Part shown: positions 44,639 to 54,051 of the stretch, in pieces
Layout of the letters: every line of letters begins with the position of its first letter
Numbering within the stretch: position 1 is the first letter of the stretch
Assembly: GCF_004346225.1 (NCBI RefSeq)
Contig: NZ_SMAJ01000018.1
Span: 22,812 to 86,811, forward strand
Source: Paralcaligenes ureilyticus
GTDB lineage: Bacteria > Pseudomonadota > Gammaproteobacteria > Burkholderiales > Burkholderiaceae_B
Length of the DNA: 64,000 nucleotides
Direction: 5' to 3'
Program-made: the position numbers and the translations under genes
Notes under the pieces: generated by a model
Database searches by the model: none
Told to the model about the DNA's origin: nothing
What the model saw: the letters and a program-made list of their open reading frames with translations, nothing else

Positions 44639-44890
44639 TTACGCCATCGCGCTCAACATCAGCACTACCACGTTCTCCGGCATCAGCGTCGGCACGTAGG
44701 TCTGCCCGTCGATCCAGACATCGACCATGCTGGAGCCAGCCGCGCAAGTATGCAGCGCCACGAAGGTATCGAGCGCCTGGCGCGACAAATAGACCACATG
44801 CGGATAACGCCCTTTCCTCCGTTCCTTCGGGACCGGTAGGCCATCCGGGCATCTGACTGCGCGAACCCCACGCCGGACTGCCGCCGACAC
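44639..44890 (-). pseudogene. fragment of a tyrosine-recombinase integrase
   Basis: The frame encodes PKERRKGRYPHVVYLSRQ followed by ALDTFVALHTCAAGSS, which resembles the region before the catalytic HxxR of P4-type integrases, where VPLSRQA-type strands occur. The sequence then departs from the family (VDVWIDGQTYVPTLM...) and the catalytic C-terminus and the N-terminal half are missing. It is squeezed between an AraC gene and the toxin-antitoxin operon. It marks an old integration or recombination junction. Confidence 0.55.
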
Positions 44891-44909
44891 GGTATCTTTC
44901 TTCTTGCAC

Positions 44910-45932
44910 TTATTGCCTGGTTTCAGATCGCCGCAGCGTTGCCCTCAACTGGGAGGGTGTCGTCCCCTCCCACGTTCGGAAAGCTCGATAGAAAGAATTC
45001 GAATCCTCGTAGCCGAGCAGAAATGCCACTTCCGTGACATCCATCTCCGCCCGGTTGAGGTACTCGTGCGCCAGTTCCCGCCGCGCCTCAAGAAGCAACT
45101 GGCGGAAGGTTGCGCCGTCATCGATGATTCGACGCTGCAAGGTCCTATCGCTCAACCCGAGCTCGCGTGCCACGGCCGATATCTCCGGCCGATTTCCCGC
45201 GAGCATGCGTTTGAAAATCCATTTCACCTGCTCACTGATCGAACTTTGCGCACGGCGCTCTTCAAGCGCGCGCTCGAGCTGCGGATTCAACATGTCAAGC
45301 AACTCGGCGTTGTAGGTAAGGAACGGCCGATGGAGATCGGTCGCGTGCAGGACGAGCGCATTGCGTCGCGCTCCGAACGTGATCGGGCCCTTGAAATAGG
45401 CTTCGTAAAAGCCGGTTGCCTCCGCGCTGCGTTTTAGCTCGACCCTTTTCGCCGTCACCAAATGCCCTGTGCCGCGACGACCAAGTTCAACGAACGAGAC
45501 GAAGGCAGCGTCTGTCAGCAGGGGCGGCGTTTCTTCCCGCGCGTGAAGCCATACAGGCTCGATCACGCACTCATCCTTGGTCACCTTGATTTGCAGTTCC
45601 TCGGGCGAACACAGTTGCTTGAAGCGAGCAAGGCGGGCGAGGGCATCCCGGTAGTCACGGGCGTAATAGGCCGCCATAGTTGACGGTGGCCGATTGCCAA
45701 CGTCGATCTGGGTGGCGATTTTCAGGCCCGCGGCCGGATCAGCGGAGAGCTCGCCCACGGCACGCCAGAGTGCGAAGAACTGCGCCGTTGTGACGAAGTT
45801 CTTCTTGCCATCGTAAACAGCCAGTGGCAAGCGAGCTTGGCTCAGCACCGCTGCTGGCGTAAGTCCGATCTTAGCGAGCCCTATCCAAAAGGCGTTCGCG
45901 GCTTTGAAACGGTCTGGCACGTGGACGGTCAT
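44910..45932 (-). CDS. AraC-family transcriptional regulator
   Basis: 340 residues. N-terminal arabinose-binding-like domain of the Arabinose_bd type (SQARLPLAVYDGKKNFVTTAQFF), C-terminal double HTH: PEISAVARELGLSDRTLQRRI and MDVTEVAFLLGYEDSNSFYRAFRTWEGTTPSQLR. The gene follows the second aldehyde dehydrogenase gene on the same strand with 59 bp between, and probably controls it. Effector unknown. Confidence 0.92.
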   Translation of the reverse strand: MTVHVPDRFKAANAFWIGLAKIGLTPAAVLSQARLPLAVYDGKKNFVTTAQFFALWRAVGELSADPAAGLKIATQIDVGNRPPSTMAAYYARDYRDALARLARFKQLCSPEELQIKVTKDECVIEPVWLHAREETPPLLTDAAFVSFVELGRRGTGHLVTAKRVELKRSAEATGFYEAYFKGPITFGARRNALVLHATDLHRPFLTYNAELLDMLNPQLERALEERRAQSSISEQVKWIFKRMLAGNRPEISAVARELGLSDRTLQRRIIDDGATFRQLLLEARRELAHEYLNRAEMDVTEVAFLLGYEDSNSFYRAFRTWEGTTPSQLRATLRRSETRQ

Positions 45933-45991
45933 TTTTTTCTCTCACCGGCATTTCGTCTGGAAGCAATCACGCTGTCAGGACATTCCTCGGG

Positions 45992-47434
45992 TTAGCCGAT
46001 GATCGCTTTGGGTTCCAGATACTCTTGCAGCCCGAAGATCCCGCCTTCCCGACCGATCCCCGATTGTTTGAACCCACCGAAGGGAGCAAACGGATCGTGA
46101 CTTAATGTGTTGATCAGGACGCGGCCGGCGGCGAGTTTACGCGCCACACGGGTGGCCCTCTCCGGGTCCGCCGAGCTTACGTAGGCGATGAGGCCGAATT
46201 CGGTGTCATTGGCGATTTCAATGGCCTCGGCTTCCGTCTTGTACGTCAGTATCGACAAGACCGGCCCGAAGATTTCTTCCTTCGCGATACGCATGTCGCG
46301 GGTGACATTGGCGAACACGGTGGGCTTGACGAAATTCCCACCCTCCAGTCCCTGGGGATGACCTTCCCCGCCGATGACGAGCTCCGCACCTTCCTCGATC
46401 CCAGACTTGATGCACTCCTGCACACGCTTGTACTGCTTTATGCTGGCCAATGGGCCGAGGGTGACGCCCCTGTCCCTCGGATCGCCCATTTTGATTTTTT
46501 CGACGGCCGCCTTGGCCAATCGCTTCACTTCGTCGAGTTGGTCTTCCGGCACGATCAGACGCGAAGCCGCAATGCAGGCCTGCCCGTTATTCAGGTAGCA
46601 GGCGTTGATGGCCATCGGGATCGCCGTGAAGAGATCGGCGTCGTCCAGGATGATGTTTGGCGACTTGCCCCCGAGCTCCAGCGTCAAGCGCTTCATTGTG
46701 TCCAGGGAGTACTTGGCGATCAGTTTTCCGATCTGCGTCGAACCGGTGAAAGCGATTTTCTGAATGTCGGGGCTTTTCGTCAACTCCGTCCCGACGACCT
46801 CGCCCAGGCCCGTCACGACATTGATGACGCCAGGAGGTAACCCGGCTTCATGAAAGGCGTCCATCAACACTGCCGTTTGCATAGCGCTCATCTCGCTGGG
46901 CTTGATGACGACCGTACATCCGGCAGCGATTGCCGGCGCCACCTTGATCGCGATCGAGCCGGCGCTCGAATTCCATGGCGTAAATATGCCCACCACACCG
47001 GCCGGCTCCATCACGACTTTAGATGTGCCGACTGTTTTGACCAGGTCGAAATCCCCGAGGACCTTCTTGAAGTGCAGGAAAATTTCCGCCGCGAGGTTGT
47101 TGGAGCCCTTTGCGCGGTCCTGCGGTGCGCCGTATTCCACGATCGTCGCCTCAACGAGTTGATCCATTCGCTCGGCCACGGCGTCGTGCAACCGCTGCAG
47201 GCAGTCCATCCGGTATTCCTTGCTACTTTGCGAAAAGGTGTTGAAAGCCTCTTTCGCAGCACCGATGGCTTTTCGGGTGTCGATTTCGTCTGCCATGGTG
47301 ACCTTGCCGATAACCTTGTTGTCGGTCGGGTTCACCAGATCGACGACCTGGGTTCCATGGGGAGTGACGAACTGGCCGTTGATATAGGCGCGATCAAAGG
47401 CTCTTACTGGAATCGTGGTTTCATGTGTTTTCAT
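45992..47434 (-). CDS. aldehyde dehydrogenase family protein (with downstream AraC regulator)
   Basis: 480 residues from the ATG at 47434, with AAGGG 8 nt upstream; a GTG three codons earlier is too close to that site. Same subfamily as the dehydrogenase at 41224-42660: TPWNSSAGSIAIKVAPAIA, LELGGKSP, catalytic NNGQACIAASR, EEIFGPVLSIL, PFGGFKQSGIGREGG. Both open with a shared YINGEFVTPHG-like sequence, so they look like paralogues. Aldehyde substrate is not readable. Confidence 0.92.
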   Translation of the reverse strand: MKTHETTIPVRAFDRAYINGQFVTPHGTQVVDLVNPTDNKVIGKVTMADEIDTRKAIGAAKEAFNTFSQSSKEYRMDCLQRLHDAVAERMDQLVEATIVEYGAPQDRAKGSNNLAAEIFLHFKKVLGDFDLVKTVGTSKVVMEPAGVVGIFTPWNSSAGSIAIKVAPAIAAGCTVVIKPSEMSAMQTAVLMDAFHEAGLPPGVINVVTGLGEVVGTELTKSPDIQKIAFTGSTQIGKLIAKYSLDTMKRLTLELGGKSPNIILDDADLFTAIPMAINACYLNNGQACIAASRLIVPEDQLDEVKRLAKAAVEKIKMGDPRDRGVTLGPLASIKQYKRVQECIKSGIEEGAELVIGGEGHPQGLEGGNFVKPTVFANVTRDMRIAKEEIFGPVLSILTYKTEAEAIEIANDTEFGLIAYVSSADPERATRVARKLAAGRVLINTLSHDPFAPFGGFKQSGIGREGGIFGLQEYLEPKAIIG

Positions 47435-47587
47435 TTGTGCCACCCTTCATGAGGTTTCGGTTTTACCAAGGTCGCTGTATCGCTCAGGACCCGGATCACA
47501 ATTTCATTGTGGCTCAAAAGCGGGGCAGCGTAACTAGCAAAAGACGCCAATGCTCTTGCAGAACGTGCCAAACGGCTTATTGCTGAG

Positions 47588-47866
47588 CTACCGCCGGCAC
47601 AGGCACCGCTCGGCCAGAAAGCCGGCGCGCTCCTGAAGCGCCTCTTTGACCTCGCCACCGAATTCCAAATCGCCCAAGCCCGTACTGCCGCCGATCAACT
47701 GCTGATCAAGCCAGGTGGCACCGATCACGCGAGCCTGCCGCTCGCTTGGCAAGTGTGATTTCAACTCCACCGCTACACCGCCGCCCAGGCGCTGTGCGTC
47801 GTATTGGCGGCCGCGTTCGACCAGATCGCCAAGGGCACGCCAAGCGCCTTCGGCCGTGCATTCCAC
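47588..47866 (-). pseudogene. fragment of a relaxase (DUF3363-type mobilization protein)
   Basis: 92 residues with VAVELKSHLPSERQARVIGA followed by TWLDQQLIGG and FGGEVKEALQERAGFLAE, which I recognise as the DUF3363 part of plasmid/ICE relaxases (TraI/VirD2-like). Both the nuclease domain upstream and the end of DUF3363 downstream are absent. The flanks, 47435-47587 and 47867-47902, show no gene. It is evidence of a degraded conjugative or mobilizable element. Confidence 0.55.
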
Positions 47867-47902
47867 GATACCGGCAGCAGCAATAGTTGATCAGGTTCGT
47901 AG

Positions 47903-47955
47903 GGGCGGTAGGTCGTAGGCATGGCGTATTTTAAAACAACAGGCCCCTACCGCCC
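47903..47955. repeat. 10-bp inverted repeat just downstream of the phosphopantetheinyl transferase gene
   Basis: GGGCGGTAGG (47903-47912) and CCTACCGCCC (47946-47955) flank a 33-nt loop. It starts 6 nt after the transferase stop. No T-run follows on the minus strand. It could be a weak terminator or part of an element end. Confidence 0.4.
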
Positions 47956-47961
47956 ACACTC

Positions 47962-48723
47962 CTAGGCCGTTTCGCGCACGGCCAATGCCGCCGCATAGCC
48001 GGGCGGAGCCGGCAGCGTGACGAGCCGGCAGGTGCCGAAGCGATCCATCGTCACGGCGCGCGCGTCCACATGTCGGCCTTGGTGCATCAGGCCGATATCC
48101 AATCTCGGAAATTCCAGCCGCAACCCCTGCCCCACTGCCTTGGCCACCGCCTCTTTGCCTGTCCATGCGGCGAAAAAGGCCGACGCCCGATCTACATCGG
48201 GCAAGGTTTGCCACAGTGCCGCTTCAGATCGCGACAGCACCATTCGCGCCAACGATGCCAATTCAGCCGAAGCGCGAAATTTTTCTATATCCACCCCCAC
48301 CTCGTAGCCGTTCGCAACGGCCAGCAGTGCATAGTCGCCTGAATGCGCAACGTTGAAGTGCCAGCCCGCCTCGTGCACCAGCGCGGGCTTGCCGAACTCA
48401 CCATAATCGAATCCGATATCGGTCGCCGGCCTACCCAGATACTCGCCCAGCAGCAACCTGAGTACGCCGCGCACTTGCACGAATTGGTTCCGCGCCCAGG
48501 GCACCCGAAATGCATCGGCTCGCGTGCGTTCGTCCTCGGTAAGCAAGGGCCACAAAGCCGCCAGCAGATCATCACCGACGGTCAGCGACAATATCCAGAC
48601 ATGGCACGATCCCGCCGCCAGGCTTCCAGGCTCTATGCCGAGGCGTGCGATACCCGCAGCCGCATGAGCGCTGATTTGGTGCAACTGGATTGAACCTTGA
48701 TTGAAAGACGAAAAATCGTTCAT
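47962..48723 (-). CDS. Sfp-type 4'-phosphopantetheinyl transferase
   Basis: 253 residues with the three hallmarks of the Sfp class: GEFGKPAL, FNVAHSGDYAL, GVDIEKF and FFAAWTGKEAVAKAVGQGL (Mg-binding Asp/Glu and the WxxKE-A-K helix). It transfers phosphopantetheine from CoA to the conserved serine of carrier proteins. The window contains five or more such carrier domains in the lipopeptide synthetases, which need an enzyme of this broad-specificity class, so it is the likely activator. It is 15 kb from the cluster, among mobile-element debris, and is flanked by an aminotransferase gene. Whether it is the only Sfp enzyme in the genome cannot be told. Confidence 0.92.
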   Translation of the reverse strand: MNDFSSFNQGSIQLHQISAHAAAGIARLGIEPGSLAAGSCHVWILSLTVGDDLLAALWPLLTEDERTRADAFRVPWARNQFVQVRGVLRLLLGEYLGRPATDIGFDYGEFGKPALVHEAGWHFNVAHSGDYALLAVANGYEVGVDIEKFRASAELASLARMVLSRSEAALWQTLPDVDRASAFFAAWTGKEAVAKAVGQGLRLEFPRLDIGLMHQGRHVDARAVTMDRFGTCRLVTLPAPPGYAAALAVRETA

Positions 48724-48861
48724 AGAAGCACAATATCACGCTCCCTAATGATCGTTGGCATCGGGCAATAACTGTTTGCAGCGATGTTGTTGGACGTTTC
48801 AGGCAAAATGCGCTGGGAACCGCATGCTCACCTTCACGACCGACTGAAATTGAAAACGAAA

Positions 48862-50061
48862 TCATGCCGCAGCGGCGTCCATGACCATTGAAAGAGCGGA
48901 CAGTGCAGGCCCGAAACGCGCAGGCGGCAGGTACCCAAAGCCCAGCCGGAATACACGGCTGCTTTCGCCAAACCATGTGCCGGATGCCAGTTGCAAGTCA
49001 TGACTTGGCAGCAGGTTCCAGAAACGCGAGACAGCAACTTCGTCGAATGCGTCGGAGCGCAGGCGCAGGCAACACAGCGCGCCCGCGTCGGGGCGCACCC
49101 ACTCGATACGCTCGTGTTCGCTCTCGCACCAAAGCGCCAGTTCCTGGAGAGCACCGGCGAGCAACCGGCGTCGCGATGCGAGCACGCCTTCCCTGTTGCG
49201 CAGAAGCGCTGTGGCGAGCGTCTCGTCAAGAACCGATCCCGAGATCACAGTGTTCATTTTGGCGACGGCCAGACGCTCCCGAAGATCCGCGTTCGCCACA
49301 GTGAGCCAACCCGTCCGCAGGCCCGGCGCACCGAGCGCCTTCGATACCGACGCGCCGGTAACGATACGTGAATCGAGCCCCGCGAAACTCTCAACCACCG
49401 CATTGTCGCCATAGGCGGCCTCTCGATAGGTTTCGTCGATGAAGAGTATGGCTTCCGGAGACCGCCTTTCCAGCAAGACAAGGAGCTTCTCGATGTCAGC
49501 CCGAGACGTCTGGATACCACTTGGATTTTGTGGCGAAGCGATACTGACCAGCTTCGTTTTCGGCGACAGACTCGCGTCGATCTGGTCCAGATCCAACCGA
49601 TAGCCATTCTCGAACGACAGCTTGATCTCGCGGACGCTAACGCCGGCACCGAGAAGGCAATCGCGGCTCGGCGGAAAACAGGGTGTCGCGAAGACAGCCT
49701 CGTCGCCGGACCGGCAAACTTCGAAAGCGAGAAGAAAAAGACCGAGCGCGGTGCCCTGTGTCGCGATGATGTGCTCGGCTGGAATGTTGCAGCCCTCGGC
49801 AATTGCCTCGCGAAGCGCGACCGAACCAGCGGATGTGCCGTAGCCGAGCTTCAGATTGCGGATAGGCTCGAGACCAGCCATGTCCATGAGTTCGCCGACC
49901 GTCAGGTCCTGCGACGTGCTCTCCGCCAAGTTGAACGGCCGATTCACGTCGAGAAGTGAAATGATCTCGTTGCGAGGGAATCTCCCGCGCCATTCCGGAG
50001 GATTCGATCCGCTGAGGCCAGACGGTTGTCGTTCATCGAAATTCGGTTGAATGCCCTGCAT
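48862..50061 (-). CDS. class I/II PLP-dependent aminotransferase
   Basis: 399 residues from the ATG at 50061, which has AAGG 8 nt upstream; an ATG at 50076 lacks a ribosome binding site. Fold type I: YGTSAGSVALREAIAEG, ATQGTALGLFLL, SPQNPSGIQTS, IDETYREAAYG, and the PLP lysine in TGASVSKALGAPGLRTGWL. Substrate unassigned. It is divergent from a MocR-type regulator gene, with a pair of direct repeats in the promoter region, and is probably its target. Confidence 0.9.
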   Translation of the reverse strand: MQGIQPNFDERQPSGLSGSNPPEWRGRFPRNEIISLLDVNRPFNLAESTSQDLTVGELMDMAGLEPIRNLKLGYGTSAGSVALREAIAEGCNIPAEHIIATQGTALGLFLLAFEVCRSGDEAVFATPCFPPSRDCLLGAGVSVREIKLSFENGYRLDLDQIDASLSPKTKLVSIASPQNPSGIQTSRADIEKLLVLLERRSPEAILFIDETYREAAYGDNAVVESFAGLDSRIVTGASVSKALGAPGLRTGWLTVANADLRERLAVAKMNTVISGSVLDETLATALLRNREGVLASRRRLLAGALQELALWCESEHERIEWVRPDAGALCCLRLRSDAFDEVAVSRFWNLLPSHDLQLASGTWFGESSRVFRLGFGYLPPARFGPALSALSMVMDAAAA

Positions 50062-50231
50062 GCTTTTACCTTGCATTTGCGGTGAATTGTTTGTCAGACG
50101 ATCCGTTACCGGCAGCCAAACGGCTATTCCGCCATAGCCCTGACAGCAGTTATAGCCGTGTGCAGCACCCCGGCTCCTGCAGACGCGATCGCAACGCATG
50201 CATCGTAGTACCAACCAGTCGACCATAACAG

Positions 50232-50268
50232 TCACAATTTTCTGCGAAACAGACCATCACAATTTTCT
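50232..50268. promoter_or_regulatory. direct repeats, candidate MocR operator
   Basis: TCACAATTTTCT occurs twice, at 50232-50243 and 50257-50268, start-to-start 25 bp, each near a GACCAT. MocR-type regulators are known to bind paired direct repeats beside their own gene. The repeats lie 45-80 bp before the MocR start codon and face the aminotransferase gene on the other side. Confidence 0.55.
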
Positions 50269-50313
50269 TTGACGAACCGGGACATCGCATCGATAATCAC
50301 GGATTACACCGTT

Positions 50314-51759
50314 ATGTACGCTTCCATGGACACGCCCACCCCATACCGCTACGAGCGGTTTGCCGAGCTCATCGTAGGCATGATCAACAATGGCGCGCTC
50401 GCAGCGGGCGTGCGTCTGCCATCCGTGCGCGCCGTCAGCGAACAGCACCGCATCAGTATCTCTACGGTCCTACAGGCGTATCGCCTGCTCGAAGATCGCG
50501 GCATCCTGGTCGCGCGGCCGCAGTCAGGCTTTTACGTCGCAGCCTCGCGCCGCGGCGCACTCGCGCTGCCTTCGGTTTCGCGACCGCGCGCGAAAGCGTC
50601 GACCGTGTCGATCAGCGGAGCCGTCGCGGCATTGCTCGAGCACGCATCGAACCCGGCGCTGGTGCCGCTCGGCTGCGCCGTACCCGACGCGGCGCTGCTG
50701 CAATCGAAGCGGCTCGACCTCGCGCTCGCGCGCGCCGCACGTCGACACGGCACGCGCTACAACGTCTATGGCACGCCGCAAGGCGACCCGCGGCTGCGCC
50801 GCGAAATCGCGAAGCGGGCGATACGCTTCGGGTACACACTATCGCCCGACGACCTGCTCATCACGAACGGCTGTACCGAAGCATTGACACTTGCACTCAC
50901 CGCCGTCGCCAAACGGGGCGATTCGATTGCGATCGAATCGCCCACTTACTTTGGTCTCCTGCATACTCTCGAAGTACTTGACCTGAAGGCATTCGAGCTG
51001 CCGACCGACCCGACGCGCGGCATCGAGGTTGGCGCGCTCGCCCGCCTGCTCGATACGGAACCGGTGGCCGCCTGCGTACTGTCATCGAATTTCAACAACC
51101 CGCTAGGCTGCGCAATGGCCGAAGCCGACAAGCGGGCGCTCCTCGCGCTGCTCGCGCGGCATGCCGTGCCGCTGATCGAAGACGACGTCTACGGTGACAT
51201 CCACTTCAGTCGCGAGCGGCCAAAACCCTTCATCGCGCTCGACGGCGGCGCCAACACAATCTATTGCAGTTCGTTCTCGAAAAGCCTTGCGCCCGGGTAT
51301 CGGATCGGCTGGATGGTAGCGGGCGCCTATACACAGCAGGTGATGGAACGCAAGCTGGCGTTCAGTCTCTGCGGCCCTGTCTTGCCTCAGGTCGCGCTCG
51401 CAGATTTTTTGGAGAGCGGCGCATACGATACACACTTGCGCAGCATCCGACGCATCTTCGAAAAAAACCTCGGGCGCATGACGCATACGATCGAGACAAG
51501 CTTCCCGACCGGCACGAAAGTGAGTCGACCAGCAGGCGGATTTATGCTCTGGCTGGAACTGCCAAGACGCCTCGACTCGCGCGCACTCTTCGACGAAGCG
51601 CTCGAACAAGGCATTTGCTTCGCGCCCGGCGACGTATTCTCCGCAAGCCGGCGCTTTCGCAATTTCCTTAGGCTGAGCGCCGGGCATGCCTGGAACGACC
51701 ACATCGAAGACGGCGTCCGCCGACTGGGGCGGCTCGCGCAGGCGCTCATCGAGGGCTGA
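50314..51759 (+). CDS. MocR/PdxR-type regulator (GntR HTH fused to aminotransferase-like domain)
   Basis: 481 residues from the ATG at 50314 (an ATG at 50326 is also possible; the TTG at 50269 lies inside the repeat and is unlikely). N-terminal GntR winged helix: AAGVRLPSVRAVSEQHRISISTV. The C-terminal fold type I aminotransferase-like domain keeps SSNFNNPLGCAM, EDDVYGDIHF and the PLP lysine in SSFSKSLAPGYRIGW. Members sense PLP or amino-acid derivatives and control a neighbouring PLP-enzyme gene, here the divergent aminotransferase. Confidence 0.92.
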   Translation: MYASMDTPTPYRYERFAELIVGMINNGALAAGVRLPSVRAVSEQHRISISTVLQAYRLLEDRGILVARPQSGFYVAASRRGALALPSVSRPRAKASTVSISGAVAALLEHASNPALVPLGCAVPDAALLQSKRLDLALARAARRHGTRYNVYGTPQGDPRLRREIAKRAIRFGYTLSPDDLLITNGCTEALTLALTAVAKRGDSIAIESPTYFGLLHTLEVLDLKAFELPTDPTRGIEVGALARLLDTEPVAACVLSSNFNNPLGCAMAEADKRALLALLARHAVPLIEDDVYGDIHFSRERPKPFIALDGGANTIYCSSFSKSLAPGYRIGWMVAGAYTQQVMERKLAFSLCGPVLPQVALADFLESGAYDTHLRSIRRIFEKNLGRMTHTIETSFPTGTKVSRPAGGFMLWLELPRRLDSRALFDEALEQGICFAPGDVFSASRRFRNFLRLSAGHAWNDHIEDGVRRLGRLAQALIEG

Positions 51760-51910
51760 GCGAGGCAAGCCGGCCGCGAGCCCGCCTTACCGAACTTCTG
51801 AGATGGCGGCTTCAGCTGATTCCTTCTTGAAGCCGAAATCCAGGACCAACACGCGAGAAAATGCTTGCCTGAACGCCGCGCCGCATTTCCCCGCCGAAGC
51901 CATCATCAGG

Positions 51911-52888
51911 TTACTCAACCTTGATGTTGTTCTTCTTGATGACATCCGCCCAGAGTACCGTTTCCGATTCGATGGTGGCGGCCAACTGCTGTGGTGTGCC
52001 ACCCCCGGGTTCGATGCCAAGACCTGCGAATTTATCCTTGATTTCGGGCTTTGCAAGCAAGGACGTGGCTTTTTCGTTCAACAGCGTAACAACGTTGTCC
52101 GGTGTGCCTGCCGGCGCCATCAGTGCATACCTGGAGACAGCTTCGAATCCGGGTATGCCCTGTTCGGCGATCGTCGGAACTTCGGGAAGCAGTGCCGAGC
52201 GCTTCAGGCTGGCGACCCCGATGGCGCGTAACTTGCCAGCCTTGATGTGCGGCAGCACCGAAGAGATCTGGCCAAACATCATCGTGACCTGGTTGCCGAG
52301 TAGATCGTTGACTGCCGGTGCCGTGCCCTTGTACGGTACGTGGAGCAGACTCACATTGCCAGTCAGTGCCATCAATTCGCCGGCCAGATGTGCCTGGCTA
52401 CCGACACCCGAAGACGCAAAGCTCAGCGCCCCTGGTTTCGCAGCAGCAAGTGCGAGCAGTTCTTTCAGAGACTTGGCAGGCGTCGATGCGTTGACGACCA
52501 ACACACTCGCGACGGTTGCCAGCATCGATACGGGTGCAAAGTCGGCCGCCTTGTAGGGAAGATTGGAGTACAAGGGCGGATAAACGGAGACGCAGGCGAC
52601 CGGGACGATCCCGAGGGTATGGCCATCGGGCTTCGCCTTGGCTATTGCATCGACACCGATGATGCCCGAGGCACCTGTCTTGTTCTCAACTATGAACGGT
52701 TTGCCGAATTTCTCCGTGAAATCTTGCGCGATGATGCGGCCCACTAAGTCGGTCGGACCCGCCGGCGAGTAGGGAACGATCACGCCAACTGTTTTTGACG
52801 GATAGCTTTGAGCTGTCGCGGCAAGAGGGACGCCTGCAGACAAAAGCAGGACGGACAATGGACGCAGGATAGACAACAGGCGTTTCAT
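51911..52888 (-). CDS. Bug-family (tripartite tricarboxylate transporter-type) periplasmic solute receptor
   Basis: 325 residues from the ATG at 52888, chosen because the signal peptide starts there (MKRLLSILRPLSVLLLSAG, cleavage near TAQ-SY). Typical Bug features: YPSKTVGVIVPYSPAGPTD and GASGIIGVDAIAKAKPDG, HVPYKGTAPAVNDLLGNQ, and APAGTPDNVV. Bug receptors bind carboxylic acids or amides in the periplasm and are abundant in Bordetella and relatives. It follows a nitrilase-family gene on the same strand, 92 bp downstream, so it may bind that enzyme's substrate or product. Confidence 0.92.
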   Translation of the reverse strand: MKRLLSILRPLSVLLLSAGVPLAATAQSYPSKTVGVIVPYSPAGPTDLVGRIIAQDFTEKFGKPFIVENKTGASGIIGVDAIAKAKPDGHTLGIVPVACVSVYPPLYSNLPYKAADFAPVSMLATVASVLVVNASTPAKSLKELLALAAAKPGALSFASSGVGSQAHLAGELMALTGNVSLLHVPYKGTAPAVNDLLGNQVTMMFGQISSVLPHIKAGKLRAIGVASLKRSALLPEVPTIAEQGIPGFEAVSRYALMAPAGTPDNVVTLLNEKATSLLAKPEIKDKFAGLGIEPGGGTPQQLAATIESETVLWADVIKKNNIKVE

Positions 52889-52980
52889 GAGCAGATTTAC
52901 TCCAAGGTTGGGATCGTGCAAAATACTTCTCCAAGATGCTTTCTCAATGGGCTTGCTATACGTATCTCGCGGCAGGTGGT

Positions 52981-54036
52981 TCATGGATGCTGAGCAACGC
53001 TGGTTTTGGCGGATTCCGTCGCTGCCGGCCCGCCAATCTCTGGAATGAGCTTGAGCCGAAGAAGCTCGGCCTCAAGCTCCACTCGACTCAGCGGGCCCTT
53101 TGCGAACATGTTGGGCGGCAGCGACGAGCGCAAATGGTAGTCGAAAACTTGATTGGCATAGACTGGGATCGGTGTCGGCCCTTTCGCAGCGCGGAGGCGC
53201 TCGATGTCGACCAAGCCCCAAATAGCCGTATCGGGGAGATGCGACTCCGCAATCAGCTCGCCGCGATAACCGATCACGCGCGACGAGCCGGAATCCCCAA
53301 TCGTCGTGTCTTTCACTGCGTATCCCGTATTTACAACCACACAATAAACGATGTTCTCCATCGCCCGCGCTCGGTCCATCTGCACCCAACCATTGCTCTC
53401 TGGCTCGTTGGTCGATCTGATAATGACTTCCGCGCCATTGGCCGCGAGCTGGCGCGCGATCTCAGGTGTCGTAATTTCGTGGCAGGCGGACATCGCGAGA
53501 TTGCCGATCTCGGTTTTCGCGACGGGAAAGAGCGTCTCGCCGACCGAGCGGCCGTCGCTGAACAGTTCCATGTAGCGATCCAACACGTCGTTTGGACTTG
53601 TATAAATCGTGAGCACACCACTGCGTTGCTTATGGCGCTTGTAAACGAGTTCACCGGTCGGTCCAAAAATGAACATTGTGTTCATACAATGATCGGGAAA
53701 TTCCGGTAGCTTTTCAAGAGCCTGAGCCGCAATGAATATTTTGTTTCGCTTAGCTGCTGCGCGCAGTGGCTCGATTTCTGGTCCTGGAATCTCGATCGCG
53801 ACGTCCTGGCCTCTGATGCGACCGTGAGCAATTTGGCGACAATCGGTAAAGGCATATTCTGCAAATGCCACCAGACGGACACCACCGTTCCCGCGATTTA
53901 TCAGCCGACGCCCTATCAGAAACACCATTTCGTCGATGAGACCGGCAACACGCTCGACATTGTCCTTTACATCCTTGCGGTTTTGCGCCTGGTAAACGGG
54001 CGGTTGCATGCACACGGTCAGATACGGCTTAAGCAT
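52981..54036 (-). CDS. nitrilase-superfamily carbon-nitrogen hydrolase (amidase-like)
   Basis: 351 residues. The catalytic triad of the superfamily is visible: Glu in LVAFAEYAF, Lys in LVYKRHKQRS and Cys in LAMSACHEITTPEIARQL. Length and the long C-terminal region suggest an aliphatic amidase-type branch rather than a true nitrilase. It hydrolyses a C-N bond of an amide, nitrile or carbamoyl compound in the cytoplasm. Neighbours: a truncated CoA-transferase gene 15 bp upstream, a Bug receptor downstream, and a divergent LysR regulator. Confidence 0.88.
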   Translation of the reverse strand: MLKPYLTVCMQPPVYQAQNRKDVKDNVERVAGLIDEMVFLIGRRLINRGNGGVRLVAFAEYAFTDCRQIAHGRIRGQDVAIEIPGPEIEPLRAAAKRNKIFIAAQALEKLPEFPDHCMNTMFIFGPTGELVYKRHKQRSGVLTIYTSPNDVLDRYMELFSDGRSVGETLFPVAKTEIGNLAMSACHEITTPEIARQLAANGAEVIIRSTNEPESNGWVQMDRARAMENIVYCVVVNTGYAVKDTTIGDSGSSRVIGYRGELIAESHLPDTAIWGLVDIERLRAAKGPTPIPVYANQVFDYHLRSSLPPNMFAKGPLSRVELEAELLRLKLIPEIGGPAATESAKTSVAQHP

Positions 54037-54051
54037 GAGTTAACTCCTTTT

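Noticed and set aside
47521..47758. Plus-strand frame of about 75 codons (NALAERAKRLIAELPPAQ start)
   Set aside because: Looks protein-like, but the opposite strand matches the DUF3363 relaxase domain much better, so I treat it as a shadow.
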